Assembly (NCBI RefSeq): GCF_015751895.1
Contig: NZ_JADOTZ010000001.1
Coordinates: 1,426,001 to 1,490,000 of the forward strand
Source of the DNA: Zhihengliuella flava
GTDB lineage: Bacteria; Actinomycetota; Actinomycetes; Actinomycetales; Micrococcaceae
DNA length: 64,000 nt
Direction of reading: 5' to 3'
A model generated the notes under the pieces. It worked only from the letters and a program-made list of their open reading frames with translations. It was not told the origin of the DNA and searched no databases. Positions 43,457 through 52,429 of this stretch are shown one piece after another. Both the position numbers and the translations under genes were made by a program. Each line of letters opens with the position of its first letter. The first letter of the stretch is position 1.

Positions 43457-44977
43457 ATGTCGAATGCTGATCACACACGTCCCTTACTCGAGGTGCGGGG
43501 CATTTCCAAGCGGTTCGCGGCCGTCCAGGCCCTCAAGGGCGTAGACCTAGAAGTCCTCCCCGGCGAGGTCCACTGCGTCATGGGCCAGAACGGCGCCGGC
43601 AAGTCAACGCTCATCAAGACGCTCGCCGGCGTTCACCGCCCCGACGAGGGGGAAATCCTCTGGGAGGGAACACCCGTCGAGCTCCAGCACCCCATGGCGG
43701 CCCTGGACCTCGGCATCGCCACCATGTACCAGGAGCTCGACGTCGTCGACGGCCTGAGCATCGCCGAGAACATTTTCTTGGGGCACGAACAGGCCACGCG
43801 CGGGATCCTGCACGTGAAGAAGGCTCACGCGATCACCCGCTCCTTGCTGGAGCGGCTCGGCCACGGCAACCTCTCCCCCGCGCGGGAGGTCGGCACGCTC
43901 TCGGCCGCCAATAAGCAGATCGTCAGCATGGCCCGGGCCCTGTCCCGAGACACGAAGCTGATCATCATGGATGAGCCGAGCGCCATCTTGGACTCGGGAG
44001 AGGTGGAGAACCTCTTCCGCGTGGTGCGGGACCTCACCAGCCAGGGCATCGCGGTGGTCTACATCTCCCACCGCCTGGAGGAAATTCGGCAGATCGGCGA
44101 CCGCATCTCCGTGATCAAGGACGGCCGCAGTACTGCCAGCGGGCTCGACGTCGAGGAGACCTCCAAACAGGAACTCATCCGGCTGATGACGGGCCGCGAC
44201 GTCGCCAACGTGTTCCCGGAGCGCACGCCGATCCCCGAGGACGCCCCCGTGGTGCTTGACGTCGATGGACTCGAGCTCGAGGGCCACTTTGAGAAGCTGA
44301 GCTTCACCGTCCGCGCGGGCGAGATCCTGGGCCTCGCCGGGCTCGTGGGCTCCCAGCGTTCGGAGATCGTCGAAACCATCTATGGCGCCCGCAAGGCGAG
44401 CGCCGGCCACGTGCGGGTCAACGGCAAGAAGCTCACCCCCGGCGCGGTCAACTCGGCGGTCGCCGCCGGGATCGGCCTCTCTCCCGAGGAACGCAAAAGC
44501 CAGGGGCTCATCCTCGAGGAGCCGATCTACAAGAACGTCACGCTTTCCACCTTTGCCCGCTTCGCCCGCACCGGAGTGCTCAACGAGAACGCCGAACGTC
44601 AGGCGGCGCGAGAGCAGATCGACGCACTGGAACTGCGTCCGGCGGACCCGGAGCGCCCGGCCCGCACCCTGTCCGGCGGCAATCAGCAGAAGATTCTCTT
44701 GGCCCGTTGGCTGGTCCACGGCACGTCCGTGCTGCTGCTGGACGAGCCAACCCGCGGCGTGGACGTGGGTGCCCGCGCGGAAATTTACGCACTGATCCGC
44801 CAGCTGGCCGATTCCGGTACCGCCATCATCGTGATCTCCAGCGAGATCGAAGAGGTCCTCGGCCTCGCGGACAACGTCCTGGTGGTCGACGACGGAACCA
44901 TTCTCACTCAAACCGAAGCAACCGCAATCAGCGAGCACGGCGTGCTCGACCTCATCATGAAGGGAAGTGCCGCGTGA
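43457..44977 (+). CDS. Sugar ABC transporter ATP-binding protein (RbsA/MglA-type, two ATPase domains)
   Basis: 506 residues with two fused ATPase domains. The first has Walker A GQNGAGKST and Walker B LIIMDEPSA. The second has a degenerate Walker A (GLVGSQRSE), the signature LSGGNQQK and Walker B LLLDEPTRGVDVGA. This asymmetry is normal for monosaccharide importers. It powers uptake with the permease encoded next, whose GTG overlaps this stop (GTGA). Confidence 0.94.
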   Translation: MSNADHTRPLLEVRGISKRFAAVQALKGVDLEVLPGEVHCVMGQNGAGKSTLIKTLAGVHRPDEGEILWEGTPVELQHPMAALDLGIATMYQELDVVDGLSIAENIFLGHEQATRGILHVKKAHAITRSLLERLGHGNLSPAREVGTLSAANKQIVSMARALSRDTKLIIMDEPSAILDSGEVENLFRVVRDLTSQGIAVVYISHRLEEIRQIGDRISVIKDGRSTASGLDVEETSKQELIRLMTGRDVANVFPERTPIPEDAPVVLDVDGLELEGHFEKLSFTVRAGEILGLAGLVGSQRSEIVETIYGARKASAGHVRVNGKKLTPGAVNSAVAAGIGLSPEERKSQGLILEEPIYKNVTLSTFARFARTGVLNENAERQAAREQIDALELRPADPERPARTLSGGNQQKILLARWLVHGTSVLLLDEPTRGVDVGARAEIYALIRQLADSGTAIIVISSEIEEVLGLADNVLVVDDGTILTQTEATAISEHGVLDLIMKGSAA

Positions 44978-46026
44978 GCGAGCAAAACACCCCGGCGGCC
45001 ACGCAGCCGGCCGCCCAGAACTCCGGCGGCGGATTCCTCCAGAACCTCCTCCACGGCCCCGCCGCCCGCAGCCTCGGACTCGTGGTGGCCCTCGCCCTCC
45101 TCTTTGTCATCGGCATCATCACCAGCGGCGACCGCTTCCTCTCGGCGGACAACCTCATGGTGATCCTCCGGTACGCGTCCATCATCGGCGTGGTCAGCAT
45201 TGGCGTCACGTTCGTCATTACCGCCGGAGGCATCGACCTCTCTGTCGGCTCGCTGATGGGCCTAACCTCGGTGGTCGCGAGCCTCGCCGTCGTTCAATCC
45301 GCGGCCACCAACTCCACGTGGCTGCTCATGGTCGCCGTCGGCGTCTTAGTGGGCATGCTCGCCGGATTCGTCAACGGCCTCATCATCGCCTACGGCAACG
45401 TGGTGGCCTTCATCGCCACCGTCGCCATGCTGGTGGCGGCGCGCGGCCTTGCCGAGATCATCTCGGAACGCCGGACCCTGCTGGTGACCAACACCGATTT
45501 CACGGGCTTTATGCGGGACGACTTCCTCGGCGTCCCCGTGCTGGTGTGGATCTTCGCGGTGGTCGCCGCGGCGGGGTGGTTCCTGCTGAACCGCACCACG
45601 TTCGGCCGCCGCACCGTGGCGATCGGCGGCAACCTCGAAGCGTCGCGGCTGGCCGGCATCAAGGTCAAGCGCCACCTCGTCTCCCTCTACGTGCTGGCCG
45701 GGCTGACCGCGGGCATTGCCGGCGTGATGATGATGGGCCGCACCACCTCCGGCACGTCCACTCACGGCCTGCTCTACGAGTTGGACGCCATCGCGGCCGT
45801 CGTCGTCGGCGGCACCCTCTTGGCCGGCGGGCGGGGCACCATCATGGGCACCGTGCTGGGTGTGTTGATCTTCAGCACGCTGACCAACGTGTTCACGCAG
45901 AACAACCTGGACACCTCCGTCCAGTCGCTGATCAAGGGCGCCATCATCGTGGTGGCCGTGATGCTGCAGCAACGCCTGGCCGCCCGCAAGGAGCGCAAGG
46001 CGAAGAAGCAACCGATCAAGGTGTAG
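44974..46026 (+). CDS. Sugar ABC transporter permease (RbsC-type)
   Basis: 350 residues from GTG 44974. After a hydrophilic N-terminus of about 40 residues there are eight to ten membrane helices. The RbsC-family segments ITAGGIDLSVGSLMGL and AIGGNLEASRLAGIKVKRH (the coupling loop), and GGTLLAGGRGTIMGT, are present. It is co-translated with the ATPase. The next gene, a polyprenyl diphosphate synthase, begins only seven bases later. Confidence 0.94.
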   Translation: MSEQNTPAATQPAAQNSGGGFLQNLLHGPAARSLGLVVALALLFVIGIITSGDRFLSADNLMVILRYASIIGVVSIGVTFVITAGGIDLSVGSLMGLTSVVASLAVVQSAATNSTWLLMVAVGVLVGMLAGFVNGLIIAYGNVVAFIATVAMLVAARGLAEIISERRTLLVTNTDFTGFMRDDFLGVPVLVWIFAVVAAAGWFLLNRTTFGRRTVAIGGNLEASRLAGIKVKRHLVSLYVLAGLTAGIAGVMMMGRTTSGTSTHGLLYELDAIAAVVVGGTLLAGGRGTIMGTVLGVLIFSTLTNVFTQNNLDTSVQSLIKGAIIVVAVMLQQRLAARKERKAKKQPIKV

Positions 46027-46032
46027 CGCCTC

Positions 46033-47151
46033 ATGGAACCGTGGACGACGGCGCCCGCCGGGCCCTCCTCGGCACCGGAGATGCCCTCGCCAGGAGGAAA
46101 CCCGGTGGGCCGCGTCGAGGAGGTGCTGGCGCAGTTCTTCATGGACGGCAAGCTCCGCGCCGCCGCCACGGATCCGGCCTACCTGACGCTCTGGGAGGCC
46201 CTCGAGCAGGCGGTGGCCGGCGGAAAACGCTCGCGCCCGCAGCTGGTGTTGGCCGCCTATCAGCACTTGGCCCGCCCGGCGGAGCGCGCTGCGGAGAACG
46301 CGGTCCTCCTCGCCGCCTCCTTCGAACTGCTCCATAGCGCCTTCGTGGTGCACGACGACGTGATCGACCGGGACACCGTCCGCCGCGGAGTCCCCAACGT
46401 CTCCGGCCGCTACCGCCAGCGCGCCCTCAGGGATGGTGCGGATGCGGATACGGCGGCCCATGCCGGCGACTCGGCCGGGCTCCTCGCCGGAGACCTCGCC
46501 CTGTCCGGGGCCTACCGCCTCCTGCGGCGCGTCCGCACGGCGCCGGAGCGGCGGGAGCGCCTGCACGACATCCTGGATGAGGCGATCTTCGCCTCCATCG
46601 GCGGCGAACTGCTCGACGTCGAACTCAGCCGTTCGCCCGTCATGCCGACGCCGGAGCGCATGTGCCGCACCGCGCGGTGCAAAACGTCCGTTTACTCGTT
46701 CGAGGCGCCGTTGGAGGCCGGCGCCGTCTTGGCCGGTGCAGACTCATCGGTGGTGGCCGCGCTGACCTCCAGTGGCCGCCACGCCGGCATCGCGTATCAG
46801 GTGGTGGACGACGTCCTCGGCGTTTTCGGCCACCACAGCCGAACCGGCAAGGCCGACTGGGGCGACCTGCGGGAGGGAAAACGAACGGTCCTGCTGGCCT
46901 ACGCCGCCACGCGGCCCGAATGGCAGCACATCGCCCACCTCATCGGCTCACCTCACCTGACGGCTGCCGAGGCGGAGCACATCCGCCGAGTCCTCACGGA
47001 CTGCGGCGCCCGCGATCACGCCATCAGTGTGGCCGAGGACAACGCGCGCCGCGCCCTGGACTTTTTGGAGCACGACGGCGTCCCGTCGCCCCTGCGCGCC
47101 GAGCTCACCGCGCTACTCCAAGGCGTCATGGACCGCGTCCGCCCCGAGTGA
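46033..47151 (+). CDS. Polyprenyl diphosphate synthase (GGPP/FPP synthase family)
   Basis: 372 residues. The first aspartate-rich motif is DDVID within FVVHDDVIDRDTVRRG; the second is DDVLG within AYQVVDDVLGVFG. GKRSRPQLV near the N-terminus binds pyrophosphate. It condenses isopentenyl diphosphate with an allylic diphosphate, most likely to a C15-C20 product; chain length cannot be set. Its place in a sugar transport operon is unusual. The UbiA-type gene at 55960 and IPP isomerase at 63059 make a link to prenyl transfer plausible. Confidence 0.9.
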   Translation: MEPWTTAPAGPSSAPEMPSPGGNPVGRVEEVLAQFFMDGKLRAAATDPAYLTLWEALEQAVAGGKRSRPQLVLAAYQHLARPAERAAENAVLLAASFELLHSAFVVHDDVIDRDTVRRGVPNVSGRYRQRALRDGADADTAAHAGDSAGLLAGDLALSGAYRLLRRVRTAPERRERLHDILDEAIFASIGGELLDVELSRSPVMPTPERMCRTARCKTSVYSFEAPLEAGAVLAGADSSVVAALTSSGRHAGIAYQVVDDVLGVFGHHSRTGKADWGDLREGKRTVLLAYAATRPEWQHIAHLIGSPHLTAAEAEHIRRVLTDCGARDHAISVAEDNARRALDFLEHDGVPSPLRAELTALLQGVMDRVRPE

Positions 47152-47217
47152 TCTGCCACCCCGTTACGATGGGGTGGACACGAGTGCGGCAGTCCGCACG
47201 GGCACAGGGGATCCGGG

Positions 47218-48453
47218 ATGGTAGTAATGGCATCAAACAGCCGTGGAACGCGTCCGGACGGCCCGGCGCTCGGGAGCAATCGGGACTCCACGCGGCAACA
47301 CAACCTCTCTACGGTGCTGCGTTTGGTCCACCTCCACGGCGGGATCTCCCGCGCCCAACTGACCCGGGCGACGGGGCTGAATCGCTCCACGATCGCCGCA
47401 CTGGTCACCGAGCTCGTGGCCTTGGGGCTGGCCGTCGAGAAAGAGCCCGAGCACACGCAGCAGCATGGACGGCCCAGCATCATGCTGCGCCCGGGCCCCG
47501 GAGCGCTCGCGCTGGCCGTCAACCCGGATGTTGACGCCGTCGGCGTCGCCCTCGTCAGCCTCGGCGGCCGGATCGTGAATCCGGTGCGTTTTCACACCGT
47601 GCGCGCGCCGTCCACGGCGGAAGTCGTCAACATCGTCTCTGCGGTCTATTCCGGGATGGCCGCCTCGCTCCCGGCGGAGCAGCGAGTCCTCGGCGTGGGA
47701 GTGGCCGTCCCCGGGCTCGTGGACCCGGCGGACGGGCGAGTGATTGAGGCACCGCAGCTGGACTGGCGAGAGCAACCACTCGCGGAGCAGCTGCGCGAGG
47801 CCCTCGGGCTGCCGGTCTTCGCAGCGAACGACGCCGTCGTCGCCGCCCGCGCGCAGGCCGCCTTTGGTGCGGGACGGGACGTGGAGGACTTCGTGTACCT
47901 GTTTGGCGGAGCCAGCGGCATCGGCGGTGGCCTGGTCAGCGGCGGGCGCCTGCTGCACGGCTCCACAGGCTTCGCCGGTCAGCTCGGCCACACCCTCGTT
48001 CGGACCGACGGCGCCGCCTGTTCCTGCGGGGCCAATGGCTGCCTCGAGGCAGAAGTGGCCCGGGAACAACTGCTCGACGCGGCCGGGCTCCCCGCCGATC
48101 AAGCGGAGGATCTCGAGGAGCGCGTGCTGGAGCTGATCGACGCGGGCGGCGACGCGGCACAGCGCCTCCGCGCCGTCGTCGATCATCAGGCCAGCCTGCT
48201 GGCGGTGGCCCTGCGCACCCTGGTGCATCACCTCAATCCCTCGCTGATCATCCTCGGCGGGTTCCTGCGCGTGCTGGCCCGAGTCAACCCCAGCGCCCTC
48301 GAGGATGCGGTGCGCGTCGGCGGGGCCCGCGGCGCCCGCGAGGAGGTGCGCATCGAGCTCGCGCCCCTGGGCGCGGATCCGGTGCTGACCGGCGCCGCCG
48401 AGCTGGCCTTTGAGCCGCTGCTGTCCGACCCGGCGGGCTTCGCCCACGCCTAG
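47218..48453 (+). CDS. ROK-family transcriptional regulator
   Basis: 411 residues. An N-terminal winged helix (LVHLHGGISRAQLTRATGLNRST) is followed by a ROK sugar-kinase-like domain with GVGVAVPGLVDP, the zinc motif CSCGANGCLE and IILGGFLRVLARV. The length is typical of NagC/XylR-type repressors. ATG 47227 is an alternative start. It follows the transporter and polyprenyl synthase genes by 66 bases and is convergent with the sugar dehydrogenase, so it likely controls this sugar block. The effector is unknown. Confidence 0.9.
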   Translation: MVVMASNSRGTRPDGPALGSNRDSTRQHNLSTVLRLVHLHGGISRAQLTRATGLNRSTIAALVTELVALGLAVEKEPEHTQQHGRPSIMLRPGPGALALAVNPDVDAVGVALVSLGGRIVNPVRFHTVRAPSTAEVVNIVSAVYSGMAASLPAEQRVLGVGVAVPGLVDPADGRVIEAPQLDWREQPLAEQLREALGLPVFAANDAVVAARAQAAFGAGRDVEDFVYLFGGASGIGGGLVSGGRLLHGSTGFAGQLGHTLVRTDGAACSCGANGCLEAEVAREQLLDAAGLPADQAEDLEERVLELIDAGGDAAQRLRAVVDHQASLLAVALRTLVHHLNPSLIILGGFLRVLARVNPSALEDAVRVGGARGAREEVRIELAPLGADPVLTGAAELAFEPLLSDPAGFAHA

Positions 48454-48482
48454 CGAACTCCGCACCTGCCCACACGCACGAA

Positions 48483-48521
48483 CGCGGGCCCCCACCCCAC
48501 GTGCTGGGGCGGGGACCCGCG
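48483..48521. terminator. Bidirectional terminator between ROK regulator and sugar dehydrogenase
   Basis: A 17-position stem (48483-48499 with 48505-48521) has fifteen pairs and two mismatches around a five-base loop. The gene ends lie 29 bases before it and 60 bases after it. It fits termination from both sides of a convergent pair. Confidence 0.7.
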
Positions 48522-48581
48522 TCCTCCGATGTACTGCTCACCGAGGGTGAATCCGCTGGGGCGGACCCACCCCGCGAGGTG

Positions 48582-50747
48582 TTAGCTGGTGGCTTCCAGC
48601 ACGACCTCGGCGGTCCCGGTCAGCGGGTCCGAGTTGGCGTCACCGGCATCGGTGTACTCGGCGTTGAAGACGGCCGAGAGATCGTCCACTGCCGGGTCAT
48701 GGCCTTCCGGAACCGTTGTGACGAAGGAACCGGTGCAGCCGTTGGTGGTGGTCTGCGGGTGACCGTGCGTGTGGTGACCGAGGATGTAGGTCACCTCGAC
48801 GCGGGAGCAGTCCACGGGCTGGTCATCCGTCACCGTCACCTCGTAGGAGACGACGTCGCCGAACTGGAAGTCCTGGCCCGGAACGGGCGAGACGAACTCG
48901 ATGACCGGCTGCTGGTTGCCCACCTCGACCTCGACTTCAGCCGAGGAATGGCGTCCGCGGTGCTTGCCGCCGAAGTCGGTGACCGTCAGGGTGGCGACGT
49001 AGTTGCCGTTTTCCTCGTAGGTGTAGGTGGGATTCGGGTCAGTCGAGTCGACCGTCCCATCCGAGTCGAAGTCCCAGGCGTAGCGGAGCTTGTCCCCGTC
49101 GGGATCCACGGTGTCGGCGCTCGAGAACTCAACCGTCAGCGGCGAGGGCCCTGCGGCGGGCGCGCCACTGGCCGCGGCGATCGGCGTGTGGTTGCCGCCT
49201 TCGCCGATGTAGTCGATGCGGGCCACCTGGGCTTCCTCGTTCTCACCGAAGTAGCCGTTGCCGTATTCCAGCACGTACAGCGCGCCGTTGGGTCCGAACT
49301 CCATATCGATCGGGTTCTCGGTGACGAGCGAATCGACGACGTTCTCGATGGACGTCAGCTCGCCGTCCTCTAGGGTCATCGCCTTGATGTAGTCACGGGT
49401 CCACTCGTAGAAGAGTGCCTTGCCGTCGTAGTATTCCGGCCACGCAACCGGGGCCCGGCCGCGGGTGTTCTTCACGTCGAACTCGTAGGCGGGTCCGGCC
49501 ATGGGGCCAATGCCACCCACGCCGAGCTCGGGGAACTCTTCGGAGAGCTCGTAGTTGTACCAAACATCAGACTCGGCCACTGGGGGCAGCTCGGTCAGGC
49601 CGGTGTTGTTCGGGGACTCATTGACCGGAGCCGCACAGTCGAATGGGTCGCCGGACTCGCCCGTGGCGAAGTCGTAATCGATGTACGGCTTGTCCTCGGT
49701 GGCGCAATACGGCCAGCCGTAGTTCGCCGGTTCTTCAACGACGAGCCACCGGCCCGTGCCGCCCGGACCCCGCTCCGGGTCCGCCTCGCGGGCGTCCGGC
49801 GAGTAGTCGCCGACGTAGAGCGCCCCCGTGTCCTGGTCCACGTCAATGCGGAAGGGGTTCCGCAGGCCCATCGCATAAATCTCCGGGCGGGCGCCGTCCG
49901 TGCCCGGCTCAAAGAGGTTGCCCTCCGGGATGGTGTATCCGCCGCCGTCCTGCGGCGTGATGCGCAAGACCTTGCCCCGCAAATCGTTGGTGTTGGCCGA
50001 GGTGCGCTGGGCGTCATAGCCCGGGTTGGACTCAGGCCGCTCGTCAATGGGGGAATACCCTCCCGAGACGAACGGGTTGGTGTCATCACCCGTGGAGAGG
50101 TAGAGGTTGCCTGCCGCGTCGAAGACGATGTCTCCGCCGACGTGGCAGCACAGTCCGCGGGTGGCCTCGACGTCAATGATGTGCTGCTCGCTGGCGAGGT
50201 CAATGTTCTCGCCGTCGAACTGGAACCGGGAGAGGCGGCTCACGCCGTCGAAGGGGGCGAAATCCTCTGCCGTGCCGGAGACCGGAGCGTCGCCCTCGTT
50301 GACGTCCGGCGTCGCCGGGTCATCGACTGGGGTGTCCATAGGCGGCGCGTAGTACAGGTAGACCCAGTTGTTTCCGGCCGTGCCGAAGTCGGGATCCAAG
50401 GCGATGCTCTGCAGCCCCTCCTCGTCATGCCGATACACGTCCACCTGGGCCGCGAGCGAGTTGACGCCCGTCTCAGCGTTGTTGAGCCAAATATCGCCAC
50501 CACGGGTGGTGTGCAGGACGTCTCCGTTGGGCAGGACGGCGAGGTCCATCGGCTCGCCCGGGGTGTCGTTGAGGGTCACCTTCTGGAAGGCGGAATCGGC
50601 GGGCGCGGAGGGCGCCGGCACCTCCGGCCGGGCTTGCGCCGGAGCGGCCGCTAGCGCCGAAACCAAGACGGCCGCTGTCGCCAGCGAGGCGCCCACAGCG
50701 CGTCCACGGCGGGCGCGAGAGGCGCGCACTTCTCGTGTGGAATTCAT
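48582..50747 (-). CDS. Secreted PQQ-type sugar dehydrogenase with PKD domain
   Basis: 721 residues from ATG 50747 (AGGAAG eight bases upstream). An export signal spans about residues 1-40. The soluble glucose/sorbosone dehydrogenase beta-propeller follows (about 50-540): MDLAVLPNGDVLHTTRGG, ARGLCCHVGGD-like (RGLCCHVGGDIVFD), NPFRIDVDQDTG and DMEFGPNGALYVLEYG-like segments. A PKD domain (about 545-640: VEFSSADTVDPDGDKLRYAW) and a further beta-rich tail complete it. It should oxidise sugars outside the membrane using PQQ or a similar quinone. A CRP-type site lies 59 bases upstream. Confidence 0.85.
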   Translation of the reverse strand: MNSTREVRASRARRGRAVGASLATAAVLVSALAAAPAQARPEVPAPSAPADSAFQKVTLNDTPGEPMDLAVLPNGDVLHTTRGGDIWLNNAETGVNSLAAQVDVYRHDEEGLQSIALDPDFGTAGNNWVYLYYAPPMDTPVDDPATPDVNEGDAPVSGTAEDFAPFDGVSRLSRFQFDGENIDLASEQHIIDVEATRGLCCHVGGDIVFDAAGNLYLSTGDDTNPFVSGGYSPIDERPESNPGYDAQRTSANTNDLRGKVLRITPQDGGGYTIPEGNLFEPGTDGARPEIYAMGLRNPFRIDVDQDTGALYVGDYSPDAREADPERGPGGTGRWLVVEEPANYGWPYCATEDKPYIDYDFATGESGDPFDCAAPVNESPNNTGLTELPPVAESDVWYNYELSEEFPELGVGGIGPMAGPAYEFDVKNTRGRAPVAWPEYYDGKALFYEWTRDYIKAMTLEDGELTSIENVVDSLVTENPIDMEFGPNGALYVLEYGNGYFGENEEAQVARIDYIGEGGNHTPIAAASGAPAAGPSPLTVEFSSADTVDPDGDKLRYAWDFDSDGTVDSTDPNPTYTYEENGNYVATLTVTDFGGKHRGRHSSAEVEVEVGNQQPVIEFVSPVPGQDFQFGDVVSYEVTVTDDQPVDCSRVEVTYILGHHTHGHPQTTTNGCTGSFVTTVPEGHDPAVDDLSAVFNAEYTDAGDANSDPLTGTAEVVLEATS

Positions 50748-50805
50748 TGTCAACTTCCTGATCGCGGGGATTCGGATTGACCGGATGGGGTCATTGACGA
50801 CGTTA

Positions 50806-50819
50806 GTGATTCGGGTCAC
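50806..50819. promoter_or_regulatory. CRP/GlxR-type site before the secreted sugar dehydrogenase gene
   Basis: GTGA-TTCGGG-TCAC matches the CRP/GlxR core exactly, with TT-A before it and AA after it. It is 59 bases upstream of the dehydrogenase start (minus strand), within likely promoter distance. Confidence 0.6.
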
Positions 50820-50840
50820 AAATTACTAGTGGTTTCACAG

Positions 50841-50943
50841 AACAAAATAAGAAAAATCGCCGTCATGGCAAACGCCGCGACCGATCCGAAGGCGCAATAA
50901 TCCGAGGCTACAAGCCATGCTTGAGCCGTCAACTTATTTTGTT
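50841..50943. promoter_or_regulatory. AT-rich inverted repeat upstream of the sugar dehydrogenase gene
   Basis: AACAAAATAAG at 50841-50851 and its exact reverse complement at 50933-50943 flank 81 bases. These are the least GC-rich stretches nearby. Spaced paired sites of this kind suit DNA looping by a tetrameric or paired repressor. The ACAAAA core also occurs in the inverted repeat at 59667-59690, in front of another exported sugar gene. Confidence 0.45.
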
Positions 50944-50967
50944 GTTTGAAACGCTAATATGGCTCCG

Positions 50968-52395
50968 CTAAGCGGTCGCGTTCGCCTGAAGCTCCGCCGA
51001 CTCCAGCCCTTGGGCTTGCAGCACGAGGCCTTTGACGGCCGCCGCCGGGACGTGGCGCCCGGAGGTCACCAGCTCCTCAACCCCGCGGGGAATCCGTGGC
51101 TCGGAGGACAGGAGGAGCGGCGTGCCCTCGGCCGACTCGGGAAGCCGCCCGTGGGTCCCCCGGACACACCGGGGGTCCAGCGGCACCGTGCTCATCGCGT
51201 AGCGCAGGCCGGCCTTCTTCTTGACCAGATTCAGGCCCGCCTTCGCCTTGGCCAGCCGATCCGCCGGATCGAAGAACAGCTCCGCCGGGTCGTAACCGGG
51301 CTTGCGGTGGATATCGACGCCGCGGGCGTACTCGGGCGCGCGGTCGTCGTCCAGCCAGAAGTAGTAGGTAAACCACGCGCCGGGCTCGGCCACGACCACC
51401 AGTTCGCCGGAGCGTTCGTGGTCTAGGCCGTAGCGCGCTTGAGCGGCCCGATCCAACACCTCGTCGACTCCGTCGAGGCCACGCAACAGGTCCGCGACGC
51501 GGCCACAATCCGCCTCATCCGCCACGTAGACGTGCGCCACTTGGTGGTCCGCGACCGCGAAGGCGCGGGAGGTCCAGGGGTCCAGTTGCTCACGCCCGGC
51601 CTGGACGTAGACCTCCAGGAGGCCCTCCCGGCGCAGCGCCCGGTTAATGTCCACGGGCCGGTTGGCCTCCTCGATGCCGTACTCGGACACCACCATGACC
51701 GTATATCCGCGATCCTCGGCCTCGTCGAGTAGTGGTGCGAGGACGCCGTCGAGTTCCGCGGCCGCCCGGTCCGCCTCGGCCGACCGCGGACCGAACCGTT
51801 GCAGGTCGTAATCCAAGTGGGGAACGTACGCCGTGAGCAATTGCGGCGCGCGCGTGCGCAGCACGTGACGGGTGGAATTGACGATCCATTGGCTCGACCC
51901 CAGCGCCGCCGTCGGACCCCAGTACTGAAACAACGGGAACTCCCCATAGGCCCCCACGAGCTCATCGTGGAGCGCCGGCGGGCGCATGTAGGCATCCGGG
52001 GATTTGCGCCCGTCGGCATGGTAAATGGGCCGCGGAGTCACGGTGAGGTCCGTGTTCATGCCCATCGCATACCACCAGCAGATGTTGGCCGAGGTGTACC
52101 CCGAATCTTGTTTTCGGGCGGCCTCGACGATGGTCTCGCCGCCGACCAGCCGGTTGTGCTGACGCCACAAGAACACCTCGCCCAGATCCCGGAAGTACCA
52201 CCCGTTGCCCACCACGCCGTGCTGGGCCGGAGACAGCCCGGTCAGCATCGTGGATTGCACCGAGCAGGTCACCGCCGGCAGCACGGTTTTCAGGGGCGCG
52301 GACCAGCCCTGCCCGGCCAGCCGGGCCAGCCGAGGCATGGACCGCAGGGCACGGGAAGTCAGGCCGACGACGTTGAGCAAGAGGATGGGTTTCAC
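50968..52395 (-). CDS. eboF: EboF-type nucleotide pyrophosphatase/phosphodiesterase-like protein
   Basis: 475 residues from GTG 52395 (AGGAG upstream). It belongs to the alkaline phosphatase superfamily, NPP group. PAVTCSVQSTMLTGL contains the usual threonine nucleophile, and HLDYDLQRFGP and VSEYGIEEANRP carry metal ligands. The first metal-binding aspartate, normally in a D-G pair near residue 10, is replaced: the segment reads LLLNVVGLTSRAL. No signal peptide is seen. It is last in the ebo-type operon, 34 bases after eboE. In other clusters EboF is thought to act in transfer of a metabolite across the membrane; activity here is unproven. Confidence 0.8.
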   Translation of the reverse strand: MKPILLLNVVGLTSRALRSMPRLARLAGQGWSAPLKTVLPAVTCSVQSTMLTGLSPAQHGVVGNGWYFRDLGEVFLWRQHNRLVGGETIVEAARKQDSGYTSANICWWYAMGMNTDLTVTPRPIYHADGRKSPDAYMRPPALHDELVGAYGEFPLFQYWGPTAALGSSQWIVNSTRHVLRTRAPQLLTAYVPHLDYDLQRFGPRSAEADRAAAELDGVLAPLLDEAEDRGYTVMVVSEYGIEEANRPVDINRALRREGLLEVYVQAGREQLDPWTSRAFAVADHQVAHVYVADEADCGRVADLLRGLDGVDEVLDRAAQARYGLDHERSGELVVVAEPGAWFTYYFWLDDDRAPEYARGVDIHRKPGYDPAELFFDPADRLAKAKAGLNLVKKKAGLRYAMSTVPLDPRCVRGTHGRLPESAEGTPLLLSSEPRIPRGVEELVTSGRHVPAAAVKGLVLQAQGLESAELQANATA

Positions 52396-52429
52396 GATTC
52401 TCCTGGGCAGCAGTGGGGTCAACGGGTAT

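Noticed and set aside
45346-46566. Antisense frame spanning the permease and the polyprenyl synthase start
   Set aside because: It crosses two real genes on the other strand and shows no family features.
47233-48495. Antisense frame of 420 codons opposite the ROK regulator
   Set aside because: Mirror frame; the ROK motifs on the plus strand are intact.
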